From contig CABHPB010000080.1 of assembly GCA_902168115.1 (NCBI GenBank), forward strand, positions 1 through 64,000: a stretch of DNA of 64,000 nt. Reading direction: 5' to 3'. This DNA is from an uncultured Methylopila sp. Its GTDB lineage: Bacteria > Pseudomonadota > Alphaproteobacteria > Rhizobiales > Methylopilaceae. Under the pieces are notes generated by a model, which saw only the letters and a program-made list of their open reading frames with translations, was not told the DNA's origin and made no database searches. Below are positions 38,056-45,748 of this stretch, in pieces; the first letter of the stretch is position 1; the number at the start of each line of letters is the position of its first letter. The position numbers and the translations under genes are program-made.

Positions 38056-39371
38056 TATTGGCGTTCTCCGCGTGGCGGGCGCCGCGCGAACGCCCGGTCG
38101 ACGGCGCCAGCCCCGTAGCGCGCCCTGAGGTCGGCGACCGCAGTCTCGATCGCGTCGAGGCGGGCGTTGCGGCGTTCGAGGTCCGGCGGGTCGGCCTCGA
38201 TCGCCGGGCCAAGCTCGGAGACCGACACGCCGATCAGCCGGAACGCCGTGCCGTCCGCCTCGCGCTTCAGCATCGCGCGGGCGGCGTCGAAGATCCGGGC
38301 GGCGAGCCGCGTCGGCGTAGGCAGGGCGTGGGCGCGGGTCCGGATGCGGAAATCGGTGGTCTTGAGCTTGAGCGTCACGACCGATCCGGCGATCTCGCTC
38401 TCGCGCAGCCGCCCGGCGACCTTTTCGCTGAGTCGGTAAAGCCTTGCGGCGAGTTCTTCAGGATCCCTGATATCGTCCTCGAAGGTCGACTCCGCGCCGA
38501 CGCTCTTGCGATCCCGGTTCGGCTCGACCTTGCGGTCGTCCTTGCCGAAGGCGAGGCGCGCGAGCCTCAGGCCTCCGTCGCCATGCCGGCGCGCGAGGTC
38601 GCGCGGTTCGGCGCGTTGAAGATCGGCGATGGTGCGCAGCCCATCGCGGGCGAGCGAGGCCGCAAAGGCCGGGCCGACGCCCCACAGGAACGAGATCGGC
38701 TTCGGCGCGAGGAAGGCCGGCGCCTCCTCGATCGAGAGCGTCGCGAAGCCGCGCGGCTTGTCGAGCTCGGAGGCGATCTTGGCGAGGAACTTGTTCGAGG
38801 CGAGCCCGATGGAGACCGTGATGCCGATGTCGCGCTCGACCTCCTGCGCGAAGCGCGCGAGCGCGGCCGCGGGGACGGCGTGATGCAGCCGCTCGGTGCC
38901 GGACAGGTCGAGGAAGGCCTCGTCGATCGACAGCGACTCCACGAGCGGGGTGAGCGCCAGCATCTTGGCCTTCACCGCGTGGCTCGCCTCGACATATTTG
39001 GCGAAGTTCGGCTTCACGACGACCGCGTCCGGGCAGAGCTTCAGCGCCTGGAACATCGGCATGGCCGACTTCACGCCGCGGATGCGCGCGACGTAGCAGG
39101 CGGTCGACACCACGCCCCGGCGCCCGCCGCCGACAATGACCGGCTTGTCGGTCAGCGAAGGGTCGTCGCGCTTCTCGATCGTGGCGAAGAAGGCGTCGCA
39201 GTCGACATGCGCGACGGTCATCGTGCGAAGTTGCGGATGACGAGCGATCCTCGGGCCGCCGCAGCGCGTACAGCGCGCGCCGCGGACGTCCTCGGCGAAG
39301 CAGTCGCGGCAGAGCCCCGGCGCGGCGGCGGTCATATTCGGGAAAGGGGCGCGCTCGTCCCCATGATTCAC
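38055..39371 (-). CDS. dinB: DNA polymerase IV with N-terminal zinc-ribbon-like extension
   Basis: The 438-residue Y-family polymerase performs translesion synthesis. Catalytic motifs are VAHVDCDAFFATIEKRDDP, VVSTACYVARIRGVKSAMP and LSIDEAFLDLSG. The little-finger domain is at the C-terminus. Before the palm there is a 35-residue extension with GLCRDCFAEDVRGARCTRCG, a CxxC-CxxC pair that could bind zinc; this occurs in alphaproteobacterial DinB. No C-terminal QLxLF-type clamp motif is obvious. The GTG start overlaps the DUF3572 stop; an ATG 12 codons later is possible. No LexA box was found upstream. Confidence 0.94.
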   Translation of the reverse strand: MNHGDERAPFPNMTAAAPGLCRDCFAEDVRGARCTRCGGPRIARHPQLRTMTVAHVDCDAFFATIEKRDDPSLTDKPVIVGGGRRGVVSTACYVARIRGVKSAMPMFQALKLCPDAVVVKPNFAKYVEASHAVKAKMLALTPLVESLSIDEAFLDLSGTERLHHAVPAAALARFAQEVERDIGITVSIGLASNKFLAKIASELDKPRGFATLSIEEAPAFLAPKPISFLWGVGPAFAASLARDGLRTIADLQRAEPRDLARRHGDGGLRLARLAFGKDDRKVEPNRDRKSVGAESTFEDDIRDPEELAARLYRLSEKVAGRLRESEIAGSVVTLKLKTTDFRIRTRAHALPTPTRLAARIFDAARAMLKREADGTAFRLIGVSVSELGPAIEADPPDLERRNARLDAIETAVADLRARYGAGAVDRAFARRPPRGERQ

Positions 39372-39655
39372 CGGTCCCTGTGCGAAAACGCGGCCCGCGT
39401 CTCGGCGATCGTCTCCGGGCGGATGTTTTCGCTTTCGGCGAAAGCGATCAGCAACCTGTCGTCCGTCATCAGGTGGTCCAGAACGGACGGCAGGAAGTTC
39501 GGATTCCGGGAGGCCGAGCGTATGTTGGACGGGTCGAGGCCGGAGGTCGCGAGGAACCTGCCGAGGCGTTCGGGATCGGCCGCCAGGAAGGCGAGGGCGC
39601 TGGTCGCCAGGGCTTCCGGATCAATCGAATACCCTCGCCTTTTGAGCATCGGCAT
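39368..39655 (-). CDS. DUF3572 family protein
   Basis: The 95-residue helical protein matches DUF3572: DPEALATSALAFLAADPERL, GRFLATSGLDPSNIR, LPSVLDHLMTDDRLLIAFAE. This small family is typically encoded next to divK and pleD in Rhizobiales, divergently from divK as here. Function unknown. It overlaps the dinB start by four bases. The 154 bases to divK are a divergent promoter region in which I could not fix boxes or a full CtrA site. Confidence 0.9.
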   Translation of the reverse strand: MPMLKRRGYSIDPEALATSALAFLAADPERLGRFLATSGLDPSNIRSASRNPNFLPSVLDHLMTDDRLLIAFAESENIRPETIAETRAAFSHRDR

Positions 39656-39809
39656 GCGCCTTTCTTAAGGAATGAACGGGTAGGATTTGTCGACAAAGAA
39701 AGAGATCGTCCGTCGCAGACCGTTAAGGATATTGTTCCGGAGGCGCGACCCCAAGATCCGGACGGAGTCGGATTGCGTGCGTATCGCGCAAGGAGGAGCG
39801 TAACCCCTC

Positions 39810-40181
39810 ATGCCCAAGACCGTCCTGATCGTGGAGGACAACGAGCTTAACATGAAGCTCTTCCACGACCTTTTGGAAGCGCATGGCTACGCGACGATCG
39901 AAACCCGCAACGGCGTCGAGGCGCTGGAGCTCGCGCGCACGCACATGCCGGACCTGATCCTGATGGACATCCAGCTGCCGGAAGTGTCGGGCCTCGACGT
40001 CACCAAGTGGCTCAAGGAAGACGAGCGGACGAGGCCGATCCCGGTCATCGCCGTGACGGCCTTCGCGATGAAGGGCGACGAGGAGCGCATCCGCGGCGGC
40101 GGCTGCGAGGCCTACCTGTCGAAGCCCATCTCGGTCTCGAAGTTCCTCGAGACCGTCCGGCACTATCTCGGCGAAGGCTGA
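39810..40181 (+). CDS. divK: Cell-cycle response regulator DivK
   Basis: The 123-residue single receiver domain protein controls cell division and polarity through DivL, DivJ and PleC in alphaproteobacteria. It has the acidic pair in [13 protein letters not shown], phosphoacceptor Asp53 in [30 protein letters not shown] and the lysine in YLSKPISV. There is no output domain. The gene is 12 bases upstream of pleD, the canonical divK-pleD operon. Confidence 0.97.
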   Translation: MPKTVLIVEDNELNMKLFHDLLEAHGYATIETRNGVEALELARTHMPDLILMDIQLPEVSGLDVTKWLKEDERTRPIPVIAVTAFAMKGDEERIRGGGCEAYLSKPISVSKFLETVRHYLGEG

Positions 40182-40193
40182 TCGGGGAGACGG

Positions 40194-41567
40194 ATGACCG
40201 CGCGCATTCTCGTCGTCGACGACGTCGAAACCAACCTTCGGCTGCTCGAGGCGCGGCTGACGGCTGAGTATTTCGACGTCATCACCGCGCAGGACGGCCC
40301 GACGGCGCTCGACATCTGCGCGCGCGCACAGTGCGACATCGTGCTGCTCGACGTCGTGATGCCGGGCCTGGACGGCTTCGAGGTCTGCCGGCGGCTGAAG
40401 GCCGACCCGAAGACCCACCACATCCCCGTCGTCATCATCACCGCGCTCGACCATCCGTCCGACCGCGTGCGCGGCCTCGAGGCCGGCGCCGACGACTTCC
40501 TGACCAAGCCTGTCGCGGACGTCGCCCTGCTCGCCCGCGTGCGCTCGCTCGCCCGTCTCAAGATGCTCGGCGACGAGCTGCGCCTGCGCGCCCAGACGAC
40601 GCGGGACATCGGCATGTCCGACGCGCTGGCCGACGCCATCGCGGACACGGGCGATGGCGGCCGGGTTCTGCTGGTCGACGATCGCGAAAGCTCCCACGAG
40701 CGCATCAAGGCGGCGCTGTCGGGCAGCCAGACGGTCGAGATCGAGCCCGAGCCGCACGAGGCGCTGTTCCGGGCCGCGGAAGAGGATTTCGACGTCCTGA
40801 TCGTCAGCCTGTCGCTCGAGGGTTTCGACGCGCTGCGGCTGTGCGCGCAGGTGCGCTCGCTGGAGCGCACGCGCACGTTGCCGGTCGTGCTGGTCGCCGA
40901 TCCGGACGACCACCAGCGCGTGCTCCGCGGGCTCGACGTCGGCGTCAACGACTATCTGATGCGGCCGCTCGATCCGAACGAGCTGATCGCGCGCGTGCGC
41001 ACCCAGGTCCGCCGCCGCCGCTACACCGAGAGGCTGCGCAACAACCTGCAGGTCTCGATGGAGTTGGCGGTCACCGACGACCTGACCGGCCTGCACAACC
41101 GGCGCTACATGGAGATGCATCTCCAGGCCCTGTTCGACCAGGCGGCCGCGCGCGGGCGCACACTGTCCGCGCTCGTGGTCGACATCGACTTCTTCAAGGG
41201 CGTCAACGACCGCTACGGCCATGACGCCGGCGACGAGGTGCTGCGCGAGTTCTCCAAGCGCCTCAAGGCGAGCGTGCGCGGCATCGATCTCGCGGTCCGG
41301 CTCGGCGGCGAGGAGTTCGTGGTGATCATGCCGGAGACGGACGCGGCGGTCGCCCGGCTGGTCGCCGAACGCATCCGGGCCAAGGTCGCGGCCAAGCCGT
41401 TCTCGCTGGGGCTCGGGCGCGGCGCGATCGAGGTCACCGTCTCCGTCGGCGTCTCGACCTATCTCGGCGGCGAGGACGACGGCGCGGCCCTGCTCAAGCG
41501 CGCCGACGTCGCGCTCTACCGGGCGAAGTCCGACGGCCGCAACCGGGTCGTGGCCGACGCCGCCTGA
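40194..41567 (+). CDS. pleD: Diguanylate cyclase response regulator PleD
   Basis: The 457-residue protein makes cyclic di-GMP and drives polar development. It has a first receiver with Asp53 (DIVLLDVVMPGLDGFE). A second, adaptor receiver has the phospho-site Asp replaced (FDVLIVSLSLEGF). The GGDEF domain has DDLTGLHNRRYM and active site GGEEF at residues 371-375. An RxxD inhibitory site (Arg362-Asp365, RGID) lies just upstream, so product inhibition is expected. This is the standard PleD layout. Confidence 0.96.
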   Translation: MTARILVVDDVETNLRLLEARLTAEYFDVITAQDGPTALDICARAQCDIVLLDVVMPGLDGFEVCRRLKADPKTHHIPVVIITALDHPSDRVRGLEAGADDFLTKPVADVALLARVRSLARLKMLGDELRLRAQTTRDIGMSDALADAIADTGDGGRVLLVDDRESSHERIKAALSGSQTVEIEPEPHEALFRAAEEDFDVLIVSLSLEGFDALRLCAQVRSLERTRTLPVVLVADPDDHQRVLRGLDVGVNDYLMRPLDPNELIARVRTQVRRRRYTERLRNNLQVSMELAVTDDLTGLHNRRYMEMHLQALFDQAAARGRTLSALVVDIDFFKGVNDRYGHDAGDEVLREFSKRLKASVRGIDLAVRLGGEEFVVIMPETDAAVARLVAERIRAKVAAKPFSLGLGRGAIEVTVSVGVSTYLGGEDDGAALLKRADVALYRAKSDGRNRVVADAA

Positions 41568-41751
41568 GGCCGGTTCGCGGCGGGCGTCGCGAAAAGACCA
41601 AAACTGATCCAAAAACACTTGTCGAAGCCGACCTCGCCGGGCACAGTATTCCGGTAAGCGTCGCCGTGCGTAGGATCCGCCCTCGGGACGGCGAGCTTCG
41701 CCCGCGCCCCTCGCGCCGATCGTCTCCACGGCCGCATGAGGGGGCAAGAAA

Positions 41752-43011
41752 ATGACAAACACCCGATCGATCGCGCTCGCCTGCAGCGCGGCGCTCGCCT
41801 GCGCCTTTCTCGGTTCGCCGGCGACCGCGGCGGTCAAGAAGCAGTCCAAGACCGTCAACGGCGTGAAGGTCGATCTCTACACGTGGAAGGACAGCGCCGG
41901 CTTCAAGCGCTCGGTCGCGCTGAAGAAGCAGGGCGAGGGCAATCCGGGCAACGGCGGCTACGCCGTCCAGATGACCTATGACGACGTCGGCGGCGTGCAG
42001 AAGGCCAACGCGCCGAAGGGCGACGGCTTCGGCTACTTCGTCTCGCACGAGCGCTACCGCGCCTTCACGGACGGCGAGTCGAACACCATCGCCGGCAAGA
42101 TCTTCAAGACCGACGACTCGCCGCTCGGCCGCAACGTCCCGGTCACGACGACCTACGGCGCGAACGCAAAGACGTTCAAAAGCGTCAGCTTCGCGACCGT
42201 CTACGGCCGCTACGGCACCAAGAAGCCAGGCGGGATCGACACCGACACCGGCGAGGACTCGCCGAAGATCGGGACGAAGAAGAAGCTGTTCGAGCGCTAC
42301 GACATCCCGGTGAAGCTGACCTGGTACTTCGAGGACGGAAAGACCTATCCGCGGCTCAGGGTCGAGGTCGACCTCAGCAAGACGCCCGGGCCGGACCATG
42401 TCAGCTTCGACCTGCGCGCGCCCTACGGGAAGCTGGACTTCGACGGCGGCGACAACGCGATCCAGTACGTGACCTGGGGCGACCGATTCAAGTTCCAGAA
42501 CCTGGACGCGCCGATCACCCGCAATTCGCGCTGGTCGTGGAACGTCTCGAACACCGCCGCGGCCCGATACAACGCCCTCGTCTCGAACGGCAAGGAGATG
42601 GGAATGGTGGAGCCGCGGCCCTTCGCGACCTCCGCGCTCAACGACGGCTTCGCCTTCGGCCGTGGCAAGACCTACCAGACTCATGACGCGGCGGCCGCCG
42701 GATGCCCGGGGCAGGAACTGCCCTGCGACTACGAATGGGCCTACCAGTCCTCGCAGTACGAGCTGTCGCCGGTAAACTTCAACGAGCCGACCACCTCGGA
42801 GAAGATCGCCTGGGGCTCGGCGCCGTTCTACGGGATGAAGGCGGTCCCGGCGACCTATGACGGCGTGACGTCGGTCCCGTTCAACGGCTTCCCGAAGAAA
42901 AAGAAGATCGTCTACGACGTCTGCGTGGTCTTCGGGCCGCATGTCGTCGGCGGCCTCGCGCGCTCGCTCGCGGAGGGAGGCGGCGACTACGACTGCGCCC
43001 GAGGCGACTGA
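41752..43011 (+). CDS. Secreted protein of unknown function
   Basis: The 419-residue protein has a clear signal peptide (RSIALACSAALACAFLGSPATA, cleavage about residue 27). The mature part is lysine-, glycine- and tyrosine-rich and probably all beta, with strands such as VKLTWYFEDGKTYPRLRVEV and VSFDLRAPYGKLDFDGGDN. It has exactly four mature cysteines (318, 325, 391, 415), enough for two disulfides. A repeated FGYF/AFGRG style is visible but no catalytic motif. I do not recognise the family. It lies 184 bases after pleD and is closed by a strong bidirectional terminator before rpmG. Confidence 0.8.
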   Translation: MTNTRSIALACSAALACAFLGSPATAAVKKQSKTVNGVKVDLYTWKDSAGFKRSVALKKQGEGNPGNGGYAVQMTYDDVGGVQKANAPKGDGFGYFVSHERYRAFTDGESNTIAGKIFKTDDSPLGRNVPVTTTYGANAKTFKSVSFATVYGRYGTKKPGGIDTDTGEDSPKIGTKKKLFERYDIPVKLTWYFEDGKTYPRLRVEVDLSKTPGPDHVSFDLRAPYGKLDFDGGDNAIQYVTWGDRFKFQNLDAPITRNSRWSWNVSNTAAARYNALVSNGKEMGMVEPRPFATSALNDGFAFGRGKTYQTHDAAAAGCPGQELPCDYEWAYQSSQYELSPVNFNEPTTSEKIAWGSAPFYGMKAVPATYDGVTSVPFNGFPKKKKIVYDVCVVFGPHVVGGLARSLAEGGGDYDCARGD

Positions 43012-43050
43012 GGGCGGACTGAGTCGGCCTCCGCCGAACCGCAGGCAAAG

Positions 43051-43083
43051 AAAAAGGGGCGCTCCGGGGAGCGCCCCTTTTTT
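43051..43083. terminator. Strong bidirectional rho-independent terminator
   Basis: AAAAAGGGGCGCTCC pairs with GGAGCGCCCCTTTTT around a two-base loop, giving a 15-bp stem with A and T tracts on both sides. It serves both the secreted protein gene and the convergent rpmG. Confidence 0.93.
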
Positions 43084-43101
43084 CGTCCGGAGACCCTCAG
43101 A

Positions 43102-43269
43102 TCACTTGATCTTGGTTTCCTTGAACTCGACGTGCTTGCGCGCGATCGGGTCGTACTTCTTAAGCAGCATCTTCTCGGTCTTGGTGCGCGAGTTCTTGCT
43201 CGTCACGTAGAAGAAGCCGGTGTCGGCGGTGCTCAGCAGCTTGATCTTGATGTTGGCGGCCTTCGCCAT
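43102..43269 (-). CDS. rpmG: 50S ribosomal protein L33
   Basis: The 55-residue protein begins [20 protein letters not shown] and ends [11 protein letters not shown]. It has the L33 pattern [14 protein letters not shown] and [12 protein letters not shown]. It lacks the zinc-binding cysteines, so it is the C-minus form usual in proteobacteria. It lies in its conserved place near pleD and is followed by the shared terminator. An upstream 82-base gap separates it from the MFS gene. Confidence 0.96.
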   Translation of the reverse strand: MAKAANIKIKLLSTADTGFFYVTSKNSRTKTEKMLLKKYDPIARKHVEFKETKIK

Positions 43270-43351
43270 GGCGAAATTCCCTGGAACGGGCGGACGTCGC
43301 GCCCGCTAGCTTGATCTGGAGCGGCGCAACCTACTGAGGCGCGCCCGGAAG

Positions 43352-44518
43352 TCAAGACGACGCGGCGGGTCGGGTCCGCGTCAAAGCGATCACGGCGTAG
43401 AGCGCGAGCATGATCGCGGTCGCCACCGGCACGCCATGCGGGTTCCAGAGGTCGATGCTGACGCCGATGATCGGCGGGCCGCCCAGCATGCCGGCGGCGT
43501 ACATCACCACGAAGGCTGCGTTGGCCGTGGCGAGGTCCACGCCGGAGAACCGCTCGCCCAGCAGCGCGAGCCCGACCGTGTACAGCCCGGTGATGATGCT
43601 GCCCCAAACGACGCAGAGCGCGAAGAAGGCGAACGGAGAGGCGGAGGCGAGCGGCATGAGCGCGGCCCCCACGGCGCACAGCGCGGCGATGCCGATCAGC
43701 AGCAGGCGTCGGTCGCAGCGGTCGCTCAGCATGCCGAGCGGGATCTGGGAGAGGACGTTGCCGAGCGACACGGCCGAGCCGAGCAGGGTCGCGGAGGTCG
43801 CGTCGAGACCGACACGGACGCCGTAGAGCGGCAGGAAGGTGAAGGCGCCGGTCTCGATCGCGCCGAAGGTGAAGGCGGCGAGCGTCGCGACCGGGGCGAG
43901 GCGGATGAAGAACATGACGCCGCGCCCTTGCTCCGGAGGGTCGATCCGGGGCGCCTGGTCGCCGATCAGCGCGATCGGCACGACGGCAAGGCCGAACAGG
44001 GCGGCGCCGACCACGAAGGGCGCGAAACCATGTGCGCCGATCGCCGCGAGAATCGCCGGGCCCGCCGCGAAGCCGAGCGACAGCGCGGTGACGTAGAGCC
44101 CCATCACCAGCCCGCGCGAGCGGGGCGGGGCGAGCGAGGTGATCCAGAACTCCGACAGCACGAACATCGCGCCGAGCGCGACCCCGAGCATGAAGCGGAG
44201 CGGGAACCAGAGCCACAGCGGCTCGATCGCGGCGAATCCGATCATCGAGGCGGCGCCGAGGACGAGCGCGCCGAACAGCAGCGGGCGGACCCCGACGGCC
44301 GCTGCGGCGCGCGGAATGAGCGGCGTCGCGACCAGGACCGCGATCCCGCCCATGGCGGTGTTCGCGCCGATGAACAGGCCGGAGGCGCCGCGGGCCTCCA
44401 TGGCGAAGGCAAGCAGGGGCACGGACAGCGCGAGGCTGACGCCCGCGATGGTGATGCAGGCGACCGCGGCCGCGATGCCCGGCGCGCGGCCGGAGGCTCT
44501 GATTTCGGCGATGCTCAT
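43352..44518 (-). CDS. MFS transporter (YcaD-like)
   Basis: The 388-residue protein has about twelve hydrophobic segments. It carries typical MFS loop motifs, for example LGMLSDRCDRRLLLIG between helices 8 and 9 (major facilitator motif A-like) and RFMLGVALGAMFVLSEFWI. It most resembles the YcaD/CynX-type drug or unknown-substrate transporters. The ATG at 44518 is chosen as the start; a frame start nine codons earlier is possible. The substrate cannot be inferred. It lies between rpmG and the NUDIX gene on the minus strand. Confidence 0.88.
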   Translation of the reverse strand: MSIAEIRASGRAPGIAAAVACITIAGVSLALSVPLLAFAMEARGASGLFIGANTAMGGIAVLVATPLIPRAAAAVGVRPLLFGALVLGAASMIGFAAIEPLWLWFPLRFMLGVALGAMFVLSEFWITSLAPPRSRGLVMGLYVTALSLGFAAGPAILAAIGAHGFAPFVVGAALFGLAVVPIALIGDQAPRIDPPEQGRGVMFFIRLAPVATLAAFTFGAIETGAFTFLPLYGVRVGLDATSATLLGSAVSLGNVLSQIPLGMLSDRCDRRLLLIGIAALCAVGAALMPLASASPFAFFALCVVWGSIITGLYTVGLALLGERFSGVDLATANAAFVVMYAAGMLGGPPIIGVSIDLWNPHGVPVATAIMLALYAVIALTRTRPAASS

Positions 44519-44588
44519 GGCGTGGCAGGCAAGAGCACGCCGCAAGGCCTAAAGCCAGAGGCGTTTGCGCAAGTTCAGATCAACAGGA

Positions 44589-45308
44589 TCAGATCAACTC
44601 GCGCGCGGAGGCCGAGCCGCCCCGGTAGAACGGAACCGGCGCGTCGCTCTCGAGGCCCGATTCGAGGCGCTCGGAGAGCTCCTTGAGGACCAGCCGCGTG
44701 ATGGCGGGAAGGTCGAGCTCGCGGGCGTCGTCCAGCGAGGTCCAGACCAGCTCCACCAGTTCGGCCTCGGGCGACACGATGCCCTCGACGCGATGGGCGA
44801 CGAGGCCGGCGTCGGCCGCGAAGAACCGGGTGTCGAACCGCCGAGGGCGGCCGGGCGGGGTGATGGCGCGCGCGACGAACCACAGGCCCTCGAGGCTCGG
44901 GAACACGCCGGCTTCGCCGAAGGGTCCCCAGCCTTCGCCGTCCGCCGCGAACGGACCGGACTCGCGGTCGCCGAGCAGCAGGCCGGTCTCCTCCGCAAGC
45001 TCGCGGATGGCGGCGAGCCCATAGGCGCGGGCGCGGGTGATCGAGGGCCGCCGAACCTGCTCCATCAGCCGCCGCTCGACATGGGAGGAATAGGTCCCGG
45101 CGATGTTGACCCGTCCGTCCGCCGGCTCGACGCGGCCACCCGGAAACACGAACTTTCCCGGCATGAAGCGCACGCCTTCGTGGCGCCGGCCCATCAGCAC
45201 CTTCGGCGTCGCGCCGGTCCGGTCGAGGACGATGAGCGTCGCGGCGTCGCGGATTGGCTGCCGCGCCGGTTTTGCGGACTCGCTCGCGGCCTGTTCGACG
45301 GCGCTCAC
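44589..45308 (-). CDS. NUDIX hydrolase
   Basis: The 239-residue protein has a NUDIX fold with MPGKFVFPGGRVEPADGRV and the NUDIX box core AAIRELAEETGLLLG. An insert of about 40 residues separates the Gly-rich strand from the box, as in the CoA-pyrophosphatase or NUDT19-like subgroup. It would hydrolyse a nucleoside diphosphate-linked substrate, perhaps acyl-CoA derivatives; the substrate is unknown. The GTG start overlaps the DUF983 stop (GTGA), linking it to the DUF983-rnr unit. Confidence 0.92.
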   Translation of the reverse strand: MSAVEQAASESAKPARQPIRDAATLIVLDRTGATPKVLMGRRHEGVRFMPGKFVFPGGRVEPADGRVNIAGTYSSHVERRLMEQVRRPSITRARAYGLAAIRELAEETGLLLGDRESGPFAADGEGWGPFGEAGVFPSLEGLWFVARAITPPGRPRRFDTRFFAADAGLVAHRVEGIVSPEAELVELVWTSLDDARELDLPAITRLVLKELSERLESGLESDAPVPFYRGGSASARELI

Positions 45309-45748
45309 GGACGCGGTTCCGGCTTCAGTCCGCCGTCGGGCGCGTCGTCGGGATCGCCGTCGCCGAAGCCGTGCATCCGAAGCGCCCATTGCAGACCGAT
45401 GAGCGCGCCCTTCACTGGCGGCAGCAGCGCCAGCGACAGGACGATGGTCAGCGGCAGCCAGATCGCCATGTGCACCCACACGGGCGGCTGGCGTGCGACC
45501 TCCAGCCAGAGCAGGCCGCCGATGACGACGTGCGCGACGATGGTGATGACGACGTAGGGCGGGGCGTCGTCGGCGCGCTGGTGATGCAGCTCCTCGCCGC
45601 ACGACGCGCAGGCGTCGACGGGCTTGAGATAGGCGCGGTAGAGGCGCCCTTGCCCGCAGGCCGGACAGCGGCAGGCGAGGCCGCGGAACAGCGACCCGAA
45701 GATCGGGCGCTCCGCTCCCGCCGGCGCGGTCTGACTGGTTTCCATCAT
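45305..45748 (-). CDS. DUF983 family membrane protein
   Basis: The 147-residue protein has an N-terminal zinc-ribbon-like part (CRCPACGQGRLYRAYLK and DACASCGEELHHQRADDAPPY) and two transmembrane helices (VVITIVAHVVIGGLLWLEVA, WLPLTIVLSLALLPPVKGAL). This is the DUF983 pattern, always near rnr in Rhizobiales. Function unknown. It overlaps rnr (ATGA) and the NUDIX gene at its two ends. Confidence 0.93.
   Translation of the reverse strand: MMETSQTAPAGAERPIFGSLFRGLACRCPACGQGRLYRAYLKPVDACASCGEELHHQRADDAPPYVVITIVAHVVIGGLLWLEVARQPPVWVHMAIWLPLTIVLSLALLPPVKGALIGLQWALRMHGFGDGDPDDAPDGGLKPEPRP

Noticed and set aside
39656-39809. CtrA binding site (TTAA-N7-TTAA) upstream of divK
   Set aside because: TTAA motifs occur (near 39664 and 39723) but not with the required seven-base spacing to a second half-site.
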